A stretch of DNA of 64,000 nucleotides from Hyperoodon ampullatus (lineage: Eukaryota > Chordata > Mammalia > Artiodactyla > Ziphiidae): assembly GCA_949752795.1 (NCBI GenBank), contig OX457058.1, positions 153,398,353 to 153,462,352 of the forward strand, in the 5' to 3' direction. A program made the translations under genes and the position numbers. Shown in pieces: positions 33,650 to 47,342 of this stretch; the stretch's first letter is position 1, and the number at the start of each line of letters is the position of its first letter. A model generated the notes under the pieces. It did not search any database and was not told the origin of the DNA. It saw only the letters and a list, made by a program, of their open reading frames with translations.

Positions 33650-36600
33650 ACATTTCTGGTCACATGCCTTTACCCAGCATGATAGAGAATTATGTCACCG
33701 TGTTTGGCCGATTGCTTTTATATTCCATTTTAATCCCTCTGTTGGCTTTTTAGGTGTAGCTTTTTATACTATTTTTTTAGTGGTTGCTCTAGGGATTAGA
33801 ATATGCATCCTTAACTTATCACTGGCTAGCTAGTGTTAGTATTATACCACTTCACATAAAATGTGAGACCCTTGTGACAGTATAAATCCATTTGTCCCCT
33901 TTTATCGTTTGTGCTAGTAATGTCATGTACTTTAAAACTATATTCTTTATAAAACCCACAATACAATTGTCATTTCACTTTAAACAGTTGTCACTTGGAG
34001 AAATTAAGAAAAAAGATAGCCTTTTTTTTTTGAATGGTATTTATTTATTTTTTATACAGAAGGTTCTTATTGTTATCTATTTTATACATATTAGTGTATA
34101 TATGTCAACCCCAGTCTCCCAATTCATCCCACCACCACCGCTTTCCCCCCTTGGTGTCCATACATTTGTTCTGTACATCTGTGTCTCCATTTCTGCCTTG
34201 CAGACCAGTTCATCTGTACCATTTTTCTAGATTTCATCCACATATATGTGTTAATATATGATATTTGCCTTTCTCTTTCTGACTTACTTCACTCTGTATG
34301 ACAGACTTTAGGTCCATCCATGTCTCTACAAATGACCCAGTTTCGTTCCTTTTTATGGCTGAGTAATATTCCATTGTATATATGTACCACATCTTCTTTA
34401 TCCATTCGTCTGTCATTGGGCATTTAGGTTGCTTCCATGACCTGGCTATTGTAAATAGTGCTTCAGTGAACATTGGGGTGCATGTGTCTTTTTGAATTAT
34501 GGTTTTCTCTGGGTGTGTGCCCAGTAGTGGGATTGCTGGGTCATACGGTAATTCTATTTTTAGATTTTAAGGAACCTCCATACTGTTCTCCATAGTGGCT
34601 GTATCAATTTACATTCCCACCAACAGTGCAAGAGGGTTTCCTTTTCTTCACACCCTCTCCAGCATTTGCTGTTTGTAGATTTTCTGATGATGCCCATTCT
34701 AACCAGTGTGAGCTGATACCTCATTGTAGTTTTGATTTGCATTTCTCTGATAATTAGTGATGTTGAGTAGCTTTTCATGTGCCTCTTGGCCATCTCTGTG
34801 TCTTCTTTGGAGAGATGTCTGTTTAAGTCTCCCACCCCTTTTTTAATTGGGTTGTTTGTTTTTTTAATATTGAGCTGCATCAGCTGTTTATATATTTTGG
34901 AGATTAATCCTTTGTCCGTTGACTCGTTTGCAAATATTTTCTCCCATTCTGAGGGTTGTCTTTTTGTCTTGTTTATAGTTTCCGTTGCTGAGCAAAAGCT
35001 TTTAAGTTTCATTAGGTCCTATTTGTTTATTTTTGTTTTTATTTTCATTTCTCTAGGAGGTGGGTCCAAAAAGATCTTGCTGTGATTTATGTCAGAGTGT
35101 TCTTCCTATGTTTTCCTCTAAGAGTTTTATAGTGTCCTGTCTTACATTTAGGTCTTTAATCCATTTTGAGTTTACTTTTGTGTATGGTGTTAGGGAATGT
35201 TCTAATTTCATTCTTCTACGTGTAGCTGTCCAGTTTTCCCAGCACCACTTATTGAAGAGACTGTCTTTTCTCCATTGTATATTGTTGCCTCCTTCGTCAT
35301 AGATTAGTTGACCATAGGTGCTTGGGTTTATCTCTGGGCTTTCTATCTTGTTCCATTGATCTATATTTCTGTTTTTGTGCCAGTAGCATATTGTCTTGAT
35401 TACTGTAGCTTTGTAGTAGAGTCTGAAGTCAGGGAGTCTGATTCCTCCAGCTCTGTTTTTTCCCCTCACGATTGCTTTGGCAAAGATAGTCTTTTATCAC
35501 TCGTATGCTTACCATTATAATTGTTCTTCATCTCCTCCTGTAGATCCAAATTTCCATCTAGTGTCATTTCTCCTTATCCTGAAGAACTTCCCTTAGCATT
35601 TCTTGCAGTACAGATTTGCCAAGAACAACTTCTCTATTTGCTCTATCTAAAAATATTTTTATCTCACCCTCATTTTTGAAGGATCTTTTCTATCTATATA
35701 GAATTCTGAATTGAAAATTTTTTTCTTTCAGCACTTTAAAGATTGTCATTCCTTTGTCTTCTGGCCTTCATTGTTTCTGATGATTGTTCTCCGTTATGTA
35801 AGTCTTTTCTCCTTCCTCTGCTTGCTTTAAAGACGTCCTTTTTATCTTTGGATTTCAGCAGTTTGACTGTGATGTGCCTAGGTGATTTGCTTTGTATTTG
35901 TTCTGCTTGGGATTTGCTGAGGTTCTTAGGTCAGTAAGTCAATACATCTCATCAAATTGGAAAATTTTAGGCCCTTATGACTTCTAATATCTTTTCTGCT
36001 CCATTTTGTCTCTCCTTGTTCCTGGGACTCCAATTGCCTCTATGTTAAACTGCTTGATATTGTCCCATCGGTTTGTCCTGTGTTTTTTGTCCCTGAAGCA
36101 TTGTTAATTTTCCCCTTTCCTGTATCTTTTTGTACTTCAAATTGGATATTTTCTGTTGATCTGTCTTCAAGTTCACTGGTTATTCCTTTTGCTGTCTTCA
36201 AACTGAACTTTTCATTTCAGATACTGAACATTTAAATTCTAAAGTTCCATTTTTTTTTTTTTACATAGCTTCTATTTCTCTATTAGATTCCCCATTTGTT
36301 CATTCATTATGACCATCTTTGAAATCCTTGAACATATATTTATAATAGCTGCTTTAAAACCTTTGTCTGTTAATTCCAATATCTGGGTCATGTTGGGGTC
36401 AGTTTTTATTGTTTTTACTTTTGACTATAGGTCATGTTTTCATGTTTCTTCACATGTCTAGTAATTTTTGTTGGTATGCCAGACATTTTGGATAATAGAT
36501 TATAGAAACTCTGGATTATGTTACCTTTCTTTGAAAAGTGTTGATTTTTGTTTTAGCAGGCAGTTGAATTATTTTCAGATCACTTTGAATTTGTGAAGAC

Positions 36601-37400
36601 TTGGTTTTAGGCTTTGCTAGGTCAGGTCTATTTTGGTTTTGCCTTTAGTCCCGAAGCAAATCCCATAGACCCAGGACATGGTCTTTACTCCTAAGGTGTG
36701 GTTTTTCTGGGATTTCAGTGGAAAACCCAAGGTGTGTACCAAGTACCTTTAACTTGGAACTCATATTCCAATCTGCGTCTTGCCTGCAGTGGGCAGCAGC
36801 TGAAATTTTACCTCCACTCTTTTTTATTTTTAGCCCTTCAGCAATTGCTTTTCACTGAGTTTCTTGGAGTCTCCTCCATGGATGTGTAGTTCAGGTTTTG
36901 ACCAAAAGATTTTAGGGGAGTTTATATGCAGATTTGGGGCTCCCTCCTTCCCAGGATTTCTCCCTGTCTATCTTTAGTGACTCTGGCAGCCCCAAATTTG
37001 TCCTCAAACCAATAAAACTGCAGCTTCCTGCTTGAATTCTAGCTGCTCAGTTGCTGCCCAGACTGGAGAGTGCACTCAAAGGGAAAATCCATTTAAACAT
37101 GGATTTTTACCCAGTGCAGTTCTTGTCTTTCAAGGGTCAGATCCCCTCCTGTTTCCCCTACTGCTTTTGTTTGCTCACTAGTGCCTTCAGATAGTTGTTT
37201 TCTATATTTTCTCCAGAGTTTATACTTGGTATCTGTGTGAAGGTGAGTTGAATACAAACTGCTCCCCCATTACTGGATCCAGAAGCTGTCAGTTGCTTTT
37301 GGATTGTTTCAGACTACACTGTGGTTTTTTTTTCAAGTGGTACTGTTGGCAAGAAACGAATGAGAGTGGTTGGTGCAGAAACAACAAACACTTTCTCTTG
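33650..37400 (-). repeat. Ancient L1 (L1M/HAL1-type), reverse, split by a younger L1
   Basis: 33650-34010 and 35500-37100 read as an old antisense L1 ('ggttgctctagggattagaa', 'ggatttcagcagtttgactg', 'tgtgatgtgcctaggtgatt', 'ttggggtcagtttttattgt'). The two parts are separated by the L1 at 34026-35481. The right boundary is uncertain. Confidence 0.6.
34026..35481 (-). mobile_element. 5'-truncated L1, reverse (3' end and ORF2 C-terminus)
   Basis: The poly-T start and 'cagtctcccaattcatccca' mark the reverse of a cetartiodactyl L1 3' UTR. Minus-strand frames encode broken ORF2 C-terminal pieces: MEYYSAIKRNE (34.2-34.5 kb), [20 protein letters not shown] (about 34.6 kb) and [20 protein letters not shown] (about 35.4 kb). 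A 14-bp duplication flanks it, AAAGATAGCCTTTT (34012-34025) and AAAGATAGTCTTTT (35482-35495), differing at one base. Frame breaks make it inactive. Confidence 0.95.
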
Positions 37401-37639
37401 GAATAACTGACGGGCATTCAGGTGCCTTAGCTATTGAGACAGGAAGTGTTCTAACATCCCTGGTGATTTGGGAGTAATGATCAGAAACATGGGTATGAAA
37501 GAGACCCAGAGACCTGGGATTCAGTCCCCATGATGTAAGAGCTTATCCATGCAGGTGCTGTGCTGAGCACTCTGTAAAGGTAGTCGAGAAAGGACTCTGA
37601 AGTTATAGATACAGAGAACAAACAGGTGTTTGCCTGAGG

Positions 37640-38283
37640 GGAGGGGGCGGGGGAGGAAATAAATAGGTGAGGGAGATTAAAAGGTACCAACTTCCAGCTG
37701 CAAAATAAATGAGTCACAGGGATGAAATGTACAGTGTGGGGGGATATAGTCAGTAACTGTGTAATATCTTTGTATGGTGACAAGACTCATCGTGGTGATC
37801 ATTTGGAAAAGTATAGAAATATCGAATCACTGCGTTGTGTAACAGGAGCTAACATAGGTCAATTATACTTCAAAAACAAGCAAATTCATGGAAAAAGAGA
37901 TGAGGTTTGTGATTCAGAGGTAGAAGTGGACGTGGGAGTGGGGGGAGGGGGAGTTGGACAAAGGCAGTCAGAAGATATAAACTTCCAGTTATAGGATAAA
38001 TAAGTTCTAGGGGTTTAATGTACAACATGATAAATACAATGAACCCTGCTGTATGATATATATGAAAGTTGTTAAGAAAGTAAATCCTAAGAGGTCTCAT
38101 CACAAGAAAAAACTTTTTTCTAACTCTTTAATTCTGCATCTACATGAGATGATAGATATTCATTAAACTTATTGTAATAATAACTTCATGATGTGTGTAC
38201 ATCAGATCATTATGCTGTACCCCTTCAACTTATACAGTGCTGTACGTCAATTAGATCTCAGTAAAACTGGAAGAAAATAAAAA
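37640..38283 (+). repeat. L1 3' UTR relic with two tandem-like units, forward
   Basis: 'accaacttccagctgcaaaa' (about 37686) and 'aacttccagttataggataa' (about 37980) begin two similar units of the L1M 3' UTR. The second runs through 'gaaagttgttaagaaagtaa' to 'gtacgtcaattagatctcag' and an A-rich end. It is the only sizeable L1 piece in the IFT43 sense direction. Confidence 0.75.
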
Positions 38284-40189
38284 GAAGGCCTCTAGATTTG
38301 GAGAGGTTGGCAGGGTGCTAGGTCAAGGGCAGGAGGTCTTCCTATACAGCCTCGAGCTGAGTAGGAAGGTTTACGGGTTACGTGTACCCAGGCCGTGCCT
38401 TTGCACCAGGCCATTGTCACCTGGGAGCAGTCGAGCGGATGGCCTTACGCCTTTCTTGTTTGAGAAAGGGTAGGAAGAGAGCCTGAGAAATCAACCTTGG
38501 GCTTGGACTGAAAAGCTGAAGAAGAGAGAGACCATAGCACGTCTTTAACACTGGTCTAGGAGGATGTTTTTTTCCAAAATGAGAGAACCAAGAACAATGT
38601 AGCACGTTTTTCATAAACTAAATTTATTCACCGTCAAGGACCATTCTTTATTCTGGTTTGTGTCCTTCCTAATTTGGGGAGCTTGAACAGATCCCTTCTT
38701 TAATGAAATAGTGGTGAGAGGAAATCGTGGGTTTTTTTTTTAAAGATTCTTAACAAAATTAAAAGCTGTGAACTCAGTACTGCCAACCACATCCCATCCC
38801 CACCCCTTACAAACAAAGTTTGTTTTTCGAAATATTGGCTGTCCATGAAATCTAGAAGTCTAGGAAACACAGTTCTAGAAGGTTAAAACAATTTTTTAGG
38901 GTTGCTGGGCTCCCTTGAAATCTTGTGAGGGGAGGTAGTGAGGTGTGTACTAATTTGCCAGCCATGACTTGGTCTCGCCCAGAGCACCTTCCCTGGCCTC
39001 CAGGGTCACCACAGGGTAAAGAACTGCAGTGCGAGGCCTGTGTTGTCCGTGGTCTCACAGCGGTGAACAGAGTAGGGATTTGGACGGGCATTCCTCTCTG
39101 CATCTCACAGGATGGGGAATGTTCCCAAATGTTCCCACGTACCCTATCATAAAGAGACCCAAGTCCCATATTTCAATACACAGTCCTCAGACTGCCCACT
39201 TCAAATGACACACGGGTTAATATGCTTCCACCTCCCTCCACTTCTTTTCCATCAATGCCCTTGAGGGGTTGTGAGAGATCAGGTTTCCTAAAGCAGCGAG
39301 GTTACAGCTTGCTGCTCTGCTTTCCGTTGGTTCCAGGTTATCCCAGTCTGGATTTGGTTGAGGTAGCAAGTCTAGGCTCTGCTTATCCGAAGTCACAGGT
39401 GCCGGGAGGGCTTGCTTCCTGGAGCGCTGGGAACTCACACCCTCCACGCTGTGCGTCCTTTCGGTTACACACACGCACGTGGGTTTTAACAAACTGAAAG
39501 GAGTTACGAGAATGACAAAAACTATAGGTTTTGATTTATGATGAAAGTTGAAAGGAATGTTTATTTTGGCTGAACCGAAGAAAGTCTGGGGGAACAGGGT
39601 ATTTCTTTATAAGTGTATGGAAGGTATAGACCTGAGAAACCTGATTTCGGATGACCCACAGGGATGTAATTGAGATTAAGAGGATGCCACCCAAGGTAAG
39701 AACATCCAGGATGCATTTTAAGGATGATTTTGGGGGCTGAAATCTGTTCTCTTTGGATCAGCCTCTTTAACAAATGGCTGGCAGCCCTGTCCCATGAGTC
39801 ATTTGAAGTGGGCAGTTTGATGACTGTATTGAGATACGGGATTTGGGTCTTTTTATGATAGGGTATGTGGGAATATTGGGAGAAGTGTGACACCACGAGA
39901 GTAATCGCCAGATACTGTGGTTGCCTGAACGTCACATTTATTTCTCAGTGAGCAGAGGAACTGTGACTTCCTCCTCTTGGTTCAGGCAACTTTAAAGGAT
40001 TTCTCTCTGTTCAGGGAAGCTGGACTAGGTAAGAGCTGGACCCCTGGAATGAAACTTGTGCAAGGGAGTCCCAAATAAAAGGCCCTGCTTTGTTTACCTC
40101 CCCCAATCTTCCCGTTGTCTCAACCCTGGGCATTAAGGATTCTTTTCCTCCAAAGGCTGCATTTCATTACTTTTATCATTTCTTATAAA

Positions 40190-40390
40190 TAATATAGTAG
40201 CCACTGTCACCAGCACTTACTAAGTGTCTACTCTGTGCCCAAGATTGTCTCCTGTGTTTACAGTGGGTCTGTAAGAGACTCCTGACCACTCTCATTTTGT
40301 GCACGAGGAAAAGAGGCTTAGTGAAGGTGTGACTAGCCCAAGGCTACCTAGCTTAGAAATTGAGGATTCTAGAATCTGAGCCCAGGACCG
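40190..40390 (-). repeat. MIR SINE, reverse orientation
   Basis: 'agcacttactaagtgtctac', 'ctcattttgtgcacgaggaa' and 'aggctacctagcttagaaat'. Confidence 0.65.
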
Positions 40391-40731
40391 TCCCTCCTTT
40401 CCCTCCTGTCCCTCTCCTCCCTCCCCTCCCCCTTAAACTATAACTTGAAAACTATAGCTTTCCCTCTTTACTTCTTTCTGGCAAACTCCCTCCCCCCTGC
40501 CCCCCAGTCACTCATTCTTCAAAGCTACTGCGCTGTTGGTATGTGGAGAGTATCTGTGACATGCAGTAAAGAGACAGCTACTTTCTAAGTACAGAGATTT
40601 ATATTAAATTCAGCCTAACACAGTTTGGCATAGTGCTCAAGCTGTTAAGGTTTATTTTTGGCATCACTTTTTAATCCTGACTTTACCCTTAACCCTTCCC
40701 TCATCTTGCCTCACTAAAGAGCTAAGGGTTA

Positions 40732-40956
40732 GGGGCTTCCCTGGTGACGCAGTGGCTGAGAGTCCGCCTGCCGATGCTGGGGACACGGGTTCGTGCCCCG
40801 GTCCGGGAAGATCCCACATGCCACGGAGCGGCTGGGCCCGTGAGCCATGGCCGGTGAGCCTGAGTGTCCGGAGCCTGTACTCCGCAACGGGAGAGGCCAC
40901 AACAGTGAGAGGCCACAACAGTGAGAGCCCCGCGTATCGCAAAAAAAAAAAAAAAA
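40732..40956 (+). mobile_element. CHR SINE (short cetacean form), forward
   Basis: 'ggggcttccctggtgacgca', 'gatgctggggacacgggttc' and 'gagcggctgggcccgtgagc', ending 'cgcgtatcgc' and an A-run. 'gaggccacaacagtga' is duplicated in tandem near its 3' end. No clear target-site duplication. It abuts a MER2 relic. Confidence 0.9.
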
Positions 40957-41110
40957 TCTGTGGATGTCAAGTGCCATAGTCCACTCTCCATATCCATGGT
41001 TCCTCATGGATTCCACCAACCACGGATTGTGTTGTACTGTATTTACTGAAAAAAATCTGCATATCAGTGGACCCGCATAGTTCAAACCTGTGTAGTTCAA
41101 GAGTCAACTG
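40957..41110 (-). repeat. MER2-type Tigger MITE, one end
   Basis: 'ccaaccacggattgtgttgt', 'gtggacccgcatagttcaaa' and 'tgtagttcaagagtcaactg' followed by TA match the terminal half of MER2, a mariner-family (TA target) element. The other half is missing at the SINE junction. Confidence 0.75.
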
Positions 41111-41329
41111 TACTTTGTGCCCAGAAGATACATGAAGGAGGTGGTCCTTTTGGTTTGGTCTTCCCGGGTCTTAACCTTGTCATTGATCTAGTCTCTCTTG
41201 TTCTTGGGCACTTTGTTCCAGTCCAGACAGATTCTTTTCTGTAGCCGCTGTGTCCTTTTAAGCCTGTTCTAGCTGGCATGAACCTAGCGTCTGGGAAATC
41301 ATGTATCATCTGGTTCAGTGCCAAGCTTT

Positions 41330-41540
41330 GGTGTCAGAAACCAAATTGGATTTGAATCCTTGCTTCATTGCTTACTGCTAGGATGATTTTAAATTAATCT
41401 CTCAGCTTCAGTTTCCTCGTGGGTAAACTTGTTGCACAGTAGTGGACAGTTCACAGGGTCTCAGGGATTCTGTAAAGTAATCCTTCTAAAGCTTTGGCAT
41501 AGAGTAAACCCTCAGTAGATGTTGGCTGTTATTATAATTA
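41330..41540 (+). repeat. MIR SINE
   Basis: 'attggatttgaatccttgct', 'ctcagcttcagtttcctcgt' and 'ctcagtagatgttggctgtt'. Confidence 0.75.
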
Positions 41541-42269
41541 TGAGCTATCAATTGGTTAATGTATTCTTTCTCATTGGCTAGGTTGGCTTATTCACCACTG
41601 ATCAAATCTGTGTGCTTACATATTCTCGTTTCTCTCTATAACTTTTTCTTCTCTGTTTTTTGTCCCCAAGTTCAGATTGAATGTAAACATTTCATGTCAT
41701 CGTTTACATCTTTTTGCCTAGATACCCTCTCCCTGAATTGAAAAATACAATTCATAGACTCAAAGAATCACAGAATTGTAGAATTGGGAGGAATCACTTC
41801 TACTATGAGTTAAAATCCAGGATCATGAAACTAGTTAGTGGCAGAGTCAGGACTGGAGCCCAGACTAGAAGCAGTCTGGTCTAGTGTTCTTTCTACCACA
41901 TTTTTTTCCTTACCCAAATTTCACATATGCATATATACACAATTAAAATACAATCCACAGCAAATTGGAGGTGGGGTGAGAGGCGTGGGGAGGAACTTTT
42001 ATTTAGAAACTCATTCTCCCGTCATGTCTAGTCCTGGCAGGGATCTGACCTGACGATTTGGGTGTAGAGTTGTTTTCTGACCCTCAGGGTACTGGTGTTC
42101 GGAGTTCCCAGCCACAGAGTGGAGAAGGTCTCTCTGTTCCTGTTCAGCACAGGTTTTCATTGAGCAGATACACCTACGAACAACCCTCGTACTGGTGCTC
42201 TCCTCGTCCCCACCCCTGTCTTTTTTCTCTTTTGTTAATCTAAACTTCATGCATCTAGTTTTTCTTTTT

Positions 42270-43000
42270 TAGCTTTAGCTTTTCATTAAAATTTGAAACA
42301 TCCAGAAAAGTAGAAACAATAGTACAATGAACAACATGCACCCACCACCTAGGTTCAACTGTTTTCAACATTTTGCTGTATTTGCTTGAATGATAATTTT
42401 AAAAATATTTTAAAATATGTATTTACATGTTTTATATATAACTTTTTGCTGAGTTATTTCAAAGCAAACATCATGAAATGTCACTTAAATTCTTCAGCAT
42501 ATATCTCTGAGAAATAGGGGCATTTTCCTAGAAATCCACAACTCCACACCTAACAGTATTAGCAATTCCCTAATACCGTCTATTACCCAGGCCATATTCA
42601 TTTCCCCCAGTTGTCTCCAGAATATCTTTTATGGCTAACTGTCTTCAAACCAGGATCCAATCAAGAACCACTCTACTAAGTTTCTCTCTCTTAAGTCTCT
42701 TTTAAAAAATTTGGAATAGTCTCCACCCCAGCCCCCTTTTTAATGGCATTAATTTTTTGAAGAGTTTGGGCCAGTTATGTCAGTTTCCCTCATGCTGGCT
42801 TTTTCTCATTCTTTCTTCCTAGTGTCACTGAACTTCCTCCTCTTTCACCTGATCTGCAGTAAGCCGGAAGTCAGATTGGAAGGCTTGCTTACATTCCAGC
42901 TGAATGCTTGGGGCAGTAGCTTTTCCTGGGTGGTGCTGTATGCCTCAGGTGGTAGCACATCACGTCCCCATTGTTCACGTGCTAAGTGCGATCACTGAGT
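42270..43000 (-). repeat. Ancient L1M fragment, reverse
   Basis: 'atccagaaaagtagaaacaa', 'ccaggatccaatcaagaacc' and 'tctctctcttaagtctcttt' belong to an old L1 3' region. Related copies occur at about 51110-51540 and 58230-58880. Confidence 0.6.
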
Positions 43001-45239
43001 TAGGGTGCTGACAGATATCTCTGTTGTCAAGGAACATTTTCTCCCTCCCACCTGGTACGTAATGTGTGGGGCGATTCTTTGGCATCAAGAGAATGTCCAG
43101 TTCCCTGTCAATCAGTCTTTCACCTAATGGCTTTAGCATCTATTGATGATCAGGTTTCTGTCTTATACTTAAAACAGAGTTTGCATTTTGCTATGTCCAT
43201 TTCAGCTTGAAAGAGCTACATTTACTCGGAAGGGTTCAGTTATAAGCTTGGATGGTCCATTACCTGCCATGACCTTAAACCCGTGAGGGGAAAACTCAGG
43301 TCTGTGATGAATTAGTTGTCAGACCCAGCTTGAGGCTGGAGCAAGAAATTGGCAGAGATGGAACTGTGCCTGGTGGACAGATTCGAGGAATAAATACAGC
43401 CCCTGCAGTGTGCGCACATATTAATAAGTGTTAGTCTTCTCTCTCCTCAAGCACATAAGAGCAGCTTTCCTGGATCTTCCGTCAGGTTGCCGGAGAAAGG
43501 AAAGGAAGTTTGTTCTTAGCCAGAAATCAAGGGTTGGACATGGGAGGTGGGAGGTGGGAGGTGTGCAGTGGATCTTGCTTAACTGAATGCCTTTTCTTTT
43601 GGGAATTCATGCGTGTGTTTGGACTGGCTTTTTGAACCAGGCTGCCGTTTGGATTTTGGACTGATTCACATTGTGGGGTTTCTCCAGGACTTCTGAGAGT
43701 GTGTGAGAAGTTTCTAAACTCGAAAGGCTCCTTTTTTGGCACTGCAGTATCTTTTCTATTTCGGCATCTTAAGAATCTGGGGGAACCATATAAAGATCAG
43801 AAACAAGTCTAGCCCTAAAGGCTCCCTGTGACTTGGTAATTCCAGTTAGTTGAATCCTGGCCCATTCGGATGAGACCATATAAAGTGGCCGTTTCCTGAA
43901 TTTCCTGCCCTCTGCCTCTCATCGGCTCCTTTTTGTAGAAAGCTGGTATTTCAGGACCGCAACCACCAGTCACGTGCTTCCACCCCTTTACTCGCAGTCA
44001 TTTCTGCCCCTGTTTATTTTTGGAGAGAGCACATTTTTGCTTCTCTCCAGGAGCTATGCGGGGTCCTGCCCCCTCCGTCCATCAGGCGGCAGCCCCGGCA
44101 GGCAGTGCTGCTTTCCCACACTCGGAGACGTGACTCCAGCTTTTAAGAGAGAACACGAGGGATGCACTGCTTAGGGGCTACCGTCACCCGCTCCTATTTC
44201 TGTCCCTCCTGGGGTTGCACATTTTAAGACTCTTTCTTTTTTAAAAACAAGTTTGGGTAATGTTACCTGGTGGTAAATCTGCCAAAATTGGAAATCGTTT
44301 TCCCAGCAGATGTCTTGGGGCCATGCCTTATGTAAAGGATAAACCAGGACTTCTGAATTCTAGGTCTAGGTCCTCTCTTCTTTCTGGCTTTTAAGATCAT
44401 TTGAGCTCTACTCTCGCTCACCCATCCGGGTTTTGTTTGTTTGTTTGTTTTTCCCTCCTTCCTAACACAGGGATAGGAAACAGATTTCTTCCAGAGTCAT
44501 ACCTCATACAGATGGGTAATGTCTTCCCAAGTGCTTGGTCAAGGAGGATTGTGGAGTTGGGCTCAGTGAAAAAAAAAGCCACAGCTGTCTTAGACTAAGT
44601 TTCTAGTTTCAAGGATGGAGCAAGAATAAATTCCTTTTTCTTTAAATGCCCAGGCCATTACACAGAGAACCCAGACACACAAGATTTGAGAAATAATAAA
44701 TCACACATTCATGTCTCCTCTTGTCCTACCCAGACCTGGTGGGCAGGAGAGGGAAGGACCCCTGGCCCAAATGGTGGGGTCCGTAATGAAGGGTGACCAC
44801 TTCTCAGCACTTTGTGTGAGGACTGGGCTCTGACAGTGAGCTGGGGAGGGCATTCAGGCTCCCAGAGCCGCCCAGCATCTGATCTGTCACCACAGGCAGG
44901 GAGAACACAGCAGTTCTGGTAGCTGATTCTAAAAGGAGCAACAGCAGGGTCTTGGTCTAGAGTGTGTCCCGTGTTTCACGTCGTCGTGGGGAGAGGGCCG
45001 CGGGGCTCTTTCTGAAACTGTGCTAACAGGTGTCTCGATGACGTCGTCATAGCTCTTAGGGAGAGCAGCCAGACATTCAGGGGCTGGACTGTCCGTGCAA
45101 AAGAGCCCACCAGACCTTTTAAATTGTATTGTGAAAAACCAGTCACCCGCTTACATTTCAAAGAGATCATCTGCACCTAATTTTAAACTACTCCATTGTG
45201 ATCAGGTTGCATCAGCTTTCGCTTCCAGCCTGCGTTGTA

Positions 45240-45540
45240 CAGTGATAGGTGCTGAGGACCTCGGACCCTGACCAATACAGTGATCGGTGAACAGCATTTG
45301 CTACAGCCTGAGTGTTATGTGCTATCCTGGTGTCACTGCACCTCTTATCTGCTTGCTTCTGGAACGCTTTTCCTTTACATTTCTGCTTATCTTTCCAATC
45401 CAGGGCAAGCCCCACTTATTCCATAAAGCTTCCGTCAGCGCCCTTGTCCTCAGCACTTCCCACGCTGGTACGATTCTGTGTAGCCTTCAGTCAGGCCTTG
45501 CAAACGTATGCACGCTTGTCAGAGCGCTGTCTGAATGATG
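45240..45540 (+). repeat. L2 LINE 3' region
   Basis: 'ttctggaacgcttttccttt', 'ccataaagcttccgtcagcg' and 'cttcccacgctggtacgatt' in the L2 order. Confidence 0.55.
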
Positions 45541-46769
45541 CCCCAGGAGAGTGTGGCCCAATAAAAACCACCAAAGGTGACGAGAAAACTGCAGAATTTA
45601 GTGGAACTGCCCCAGGGCTGAGGGGTTCCTCCTCAGCTTCACCTTTGGACGCTGATGCAGCCTCTTGCTGGAAGGACTGTCAGTTCCTCCATCCCTGATA
45701 CCTACCTCCCCGCTCCAGTGTGGCCTTGGCAGTTTCAGATTAAGCCCAATGTCCATCACATAGATTTCATACAGACCTGATACACCCTGAATTCTGCCTC
45801 TTTCCAGGCTCACTGGACCCGGGGTATCATTTGAGGACAGGGATGACGTCTTCTGCTTTCTCTAACTCACCTGATGCGTATAGGACAGTGCTCTCAGCTC
45901 CCCAGATAGGAACAAAGTTGAATTCTGGGGAGAAGCCTTTGTCACTTGGTAATAGGGGTTAATTACGTCTGTCTCATGGAGACAGGGTATTTGTGTGTGG
46001 CCGTAACAAGACTCACAGTAGGAAGTATTTATAAAAAAAAAAAAAGGAATTTCTTATCCTAGGACTCAGAGCACTACATCATGACCATAAGGATTCCCCA
46101 TCAGGAGAGACATCTCCCGCTAAACACCCAAGCCCTACCTTGCAGAGAGCTGAGTTCTGCCCGCCCCGCATCTCCCGGCCACCTCAGTGCTCTCTCTGAG
46201 GCTGGCCAGGACTCCCAGTGGGGAGCAGGGAAGGCCACTGTAACCCTGCCCCATTTGGTGCAGAGAAGTACTTTGTAACTCTTCCTCTCCCAGACGATCT
46301 CAAGGAAAAGCAGCCTGTACGGTTTTTACAACATTATGTCAACTCCTGAAGTCTTCAGTTATTAGTGCAAAAGTCCCTTTGATTTGGGGACTAGTTGTTA
46401 AATTCTTCTGGCTGCGGAGGAGGGACTCTCGTGTGGTGGTCTTTCTGTTTTGAAGCTGCTGTCCTAATTTAGCAGCTGGCACTGTTTCGGAGTGGAAAGA
46501 AGGTGAGAAAAGAAGTGTCTTTGTGTTGCGTCTAGGCAGAAAGGATTCTCACTCATCCTTCCAATAGCTGTGACTTTCTGGGGTTTGTGGTTAAAGAAGA
46601 GAAAGCAGATCATTTGGGCGTTTGGAATCTTAGGGAACTTTATTAACCGTATGATGCATCAGTAGTCAAAATGACAGCTCAGGCCAGGCTCAGAGGAGTC
46701 TTTTTATTCCCCCTCTTTTCCAAATGGTACAGTATATGTTATTACACGTGGCCTAACCTTTCAAATATT

Positions 46770-46935
46770 GACATTAGTGATGCTGCTGCTGCTGCTAACA
46801 GTAAAGATGTAGTACTTATTAGGTGCCAGGCATTGCTCTAAGCATTTACCGTATAGTCACTAATTTAATCCCTCAACAGCTCAGTGGTTACTGAAAGGAG
46901 TGTGTTTTGACCTAAATTTATGTCACTTATGCTCC
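46770..46935 (-). repeat. MIR/L2-type relic, reverse, next to (CTG)5
   Basis: 'attaggtgccaggcattgct', 'ctaagcatttaccgtatagt'. A short GCTGCTGCTGCTGCT run precedes it. Confidence 0.6.
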
Positions 46936-46999
46936 TTTTCCATGATGCCTAATCTTTCATAATCCCTCCCCAGTTCAGTCCCTGCTCCTCTTGTCCCCC

Positions 47000-47342
47000 A
47001 CCACCCTTTTTTTTTTTTTTTGGCTGTGTTGGGTCTTTGTTGCTGTGCGCAGGCTTTCTCTAGTTGCGGTGAGCGGGAGCTACTCTTCTATGTGGTTCGC
47101 GGGCTTCTCATTGCGGTGGCTTCTCTTGTTGCGGAGCACGGGCTCTAGGCGCGCGGGCTTCAGTAGTTGTGGCATGCGGGCTCAGTAGTTGTGGCTCGCG
47201 GACTCTAGAGTGCAGGCTCAGTAGTTGTGGCGCACGGGCTTAGTTGCTCCGCAGCATGTGGGATCTTCCTGGACCAAGGATTGAACCCATGTCCCCTGCA
47301 TTGACAGGCGGATTCTTAACCACCGCGCCACCAGGGAAGTCC
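47000..47342 (-). mobile_element. CHR SINE (long form), reverse
   Basis: Poly-T, 'ttggctgtgttgggtctttg', repeated 'cagtagttgtggc' units and an end at 'gcgccaccagggaagtcc'. CCTCTTGTCCCCC (46987-46999) and CCTCCTGTCCCCC (47343-47355) may be its target-site duplication. Confidence 0.92.

Noticed and set aside
39222..39497. Overlapping 91-codon frames on both strands in IFT43 intron 2
   Set aside because: No domain, no homology I recognise and no start or splice context; consistent with chance.
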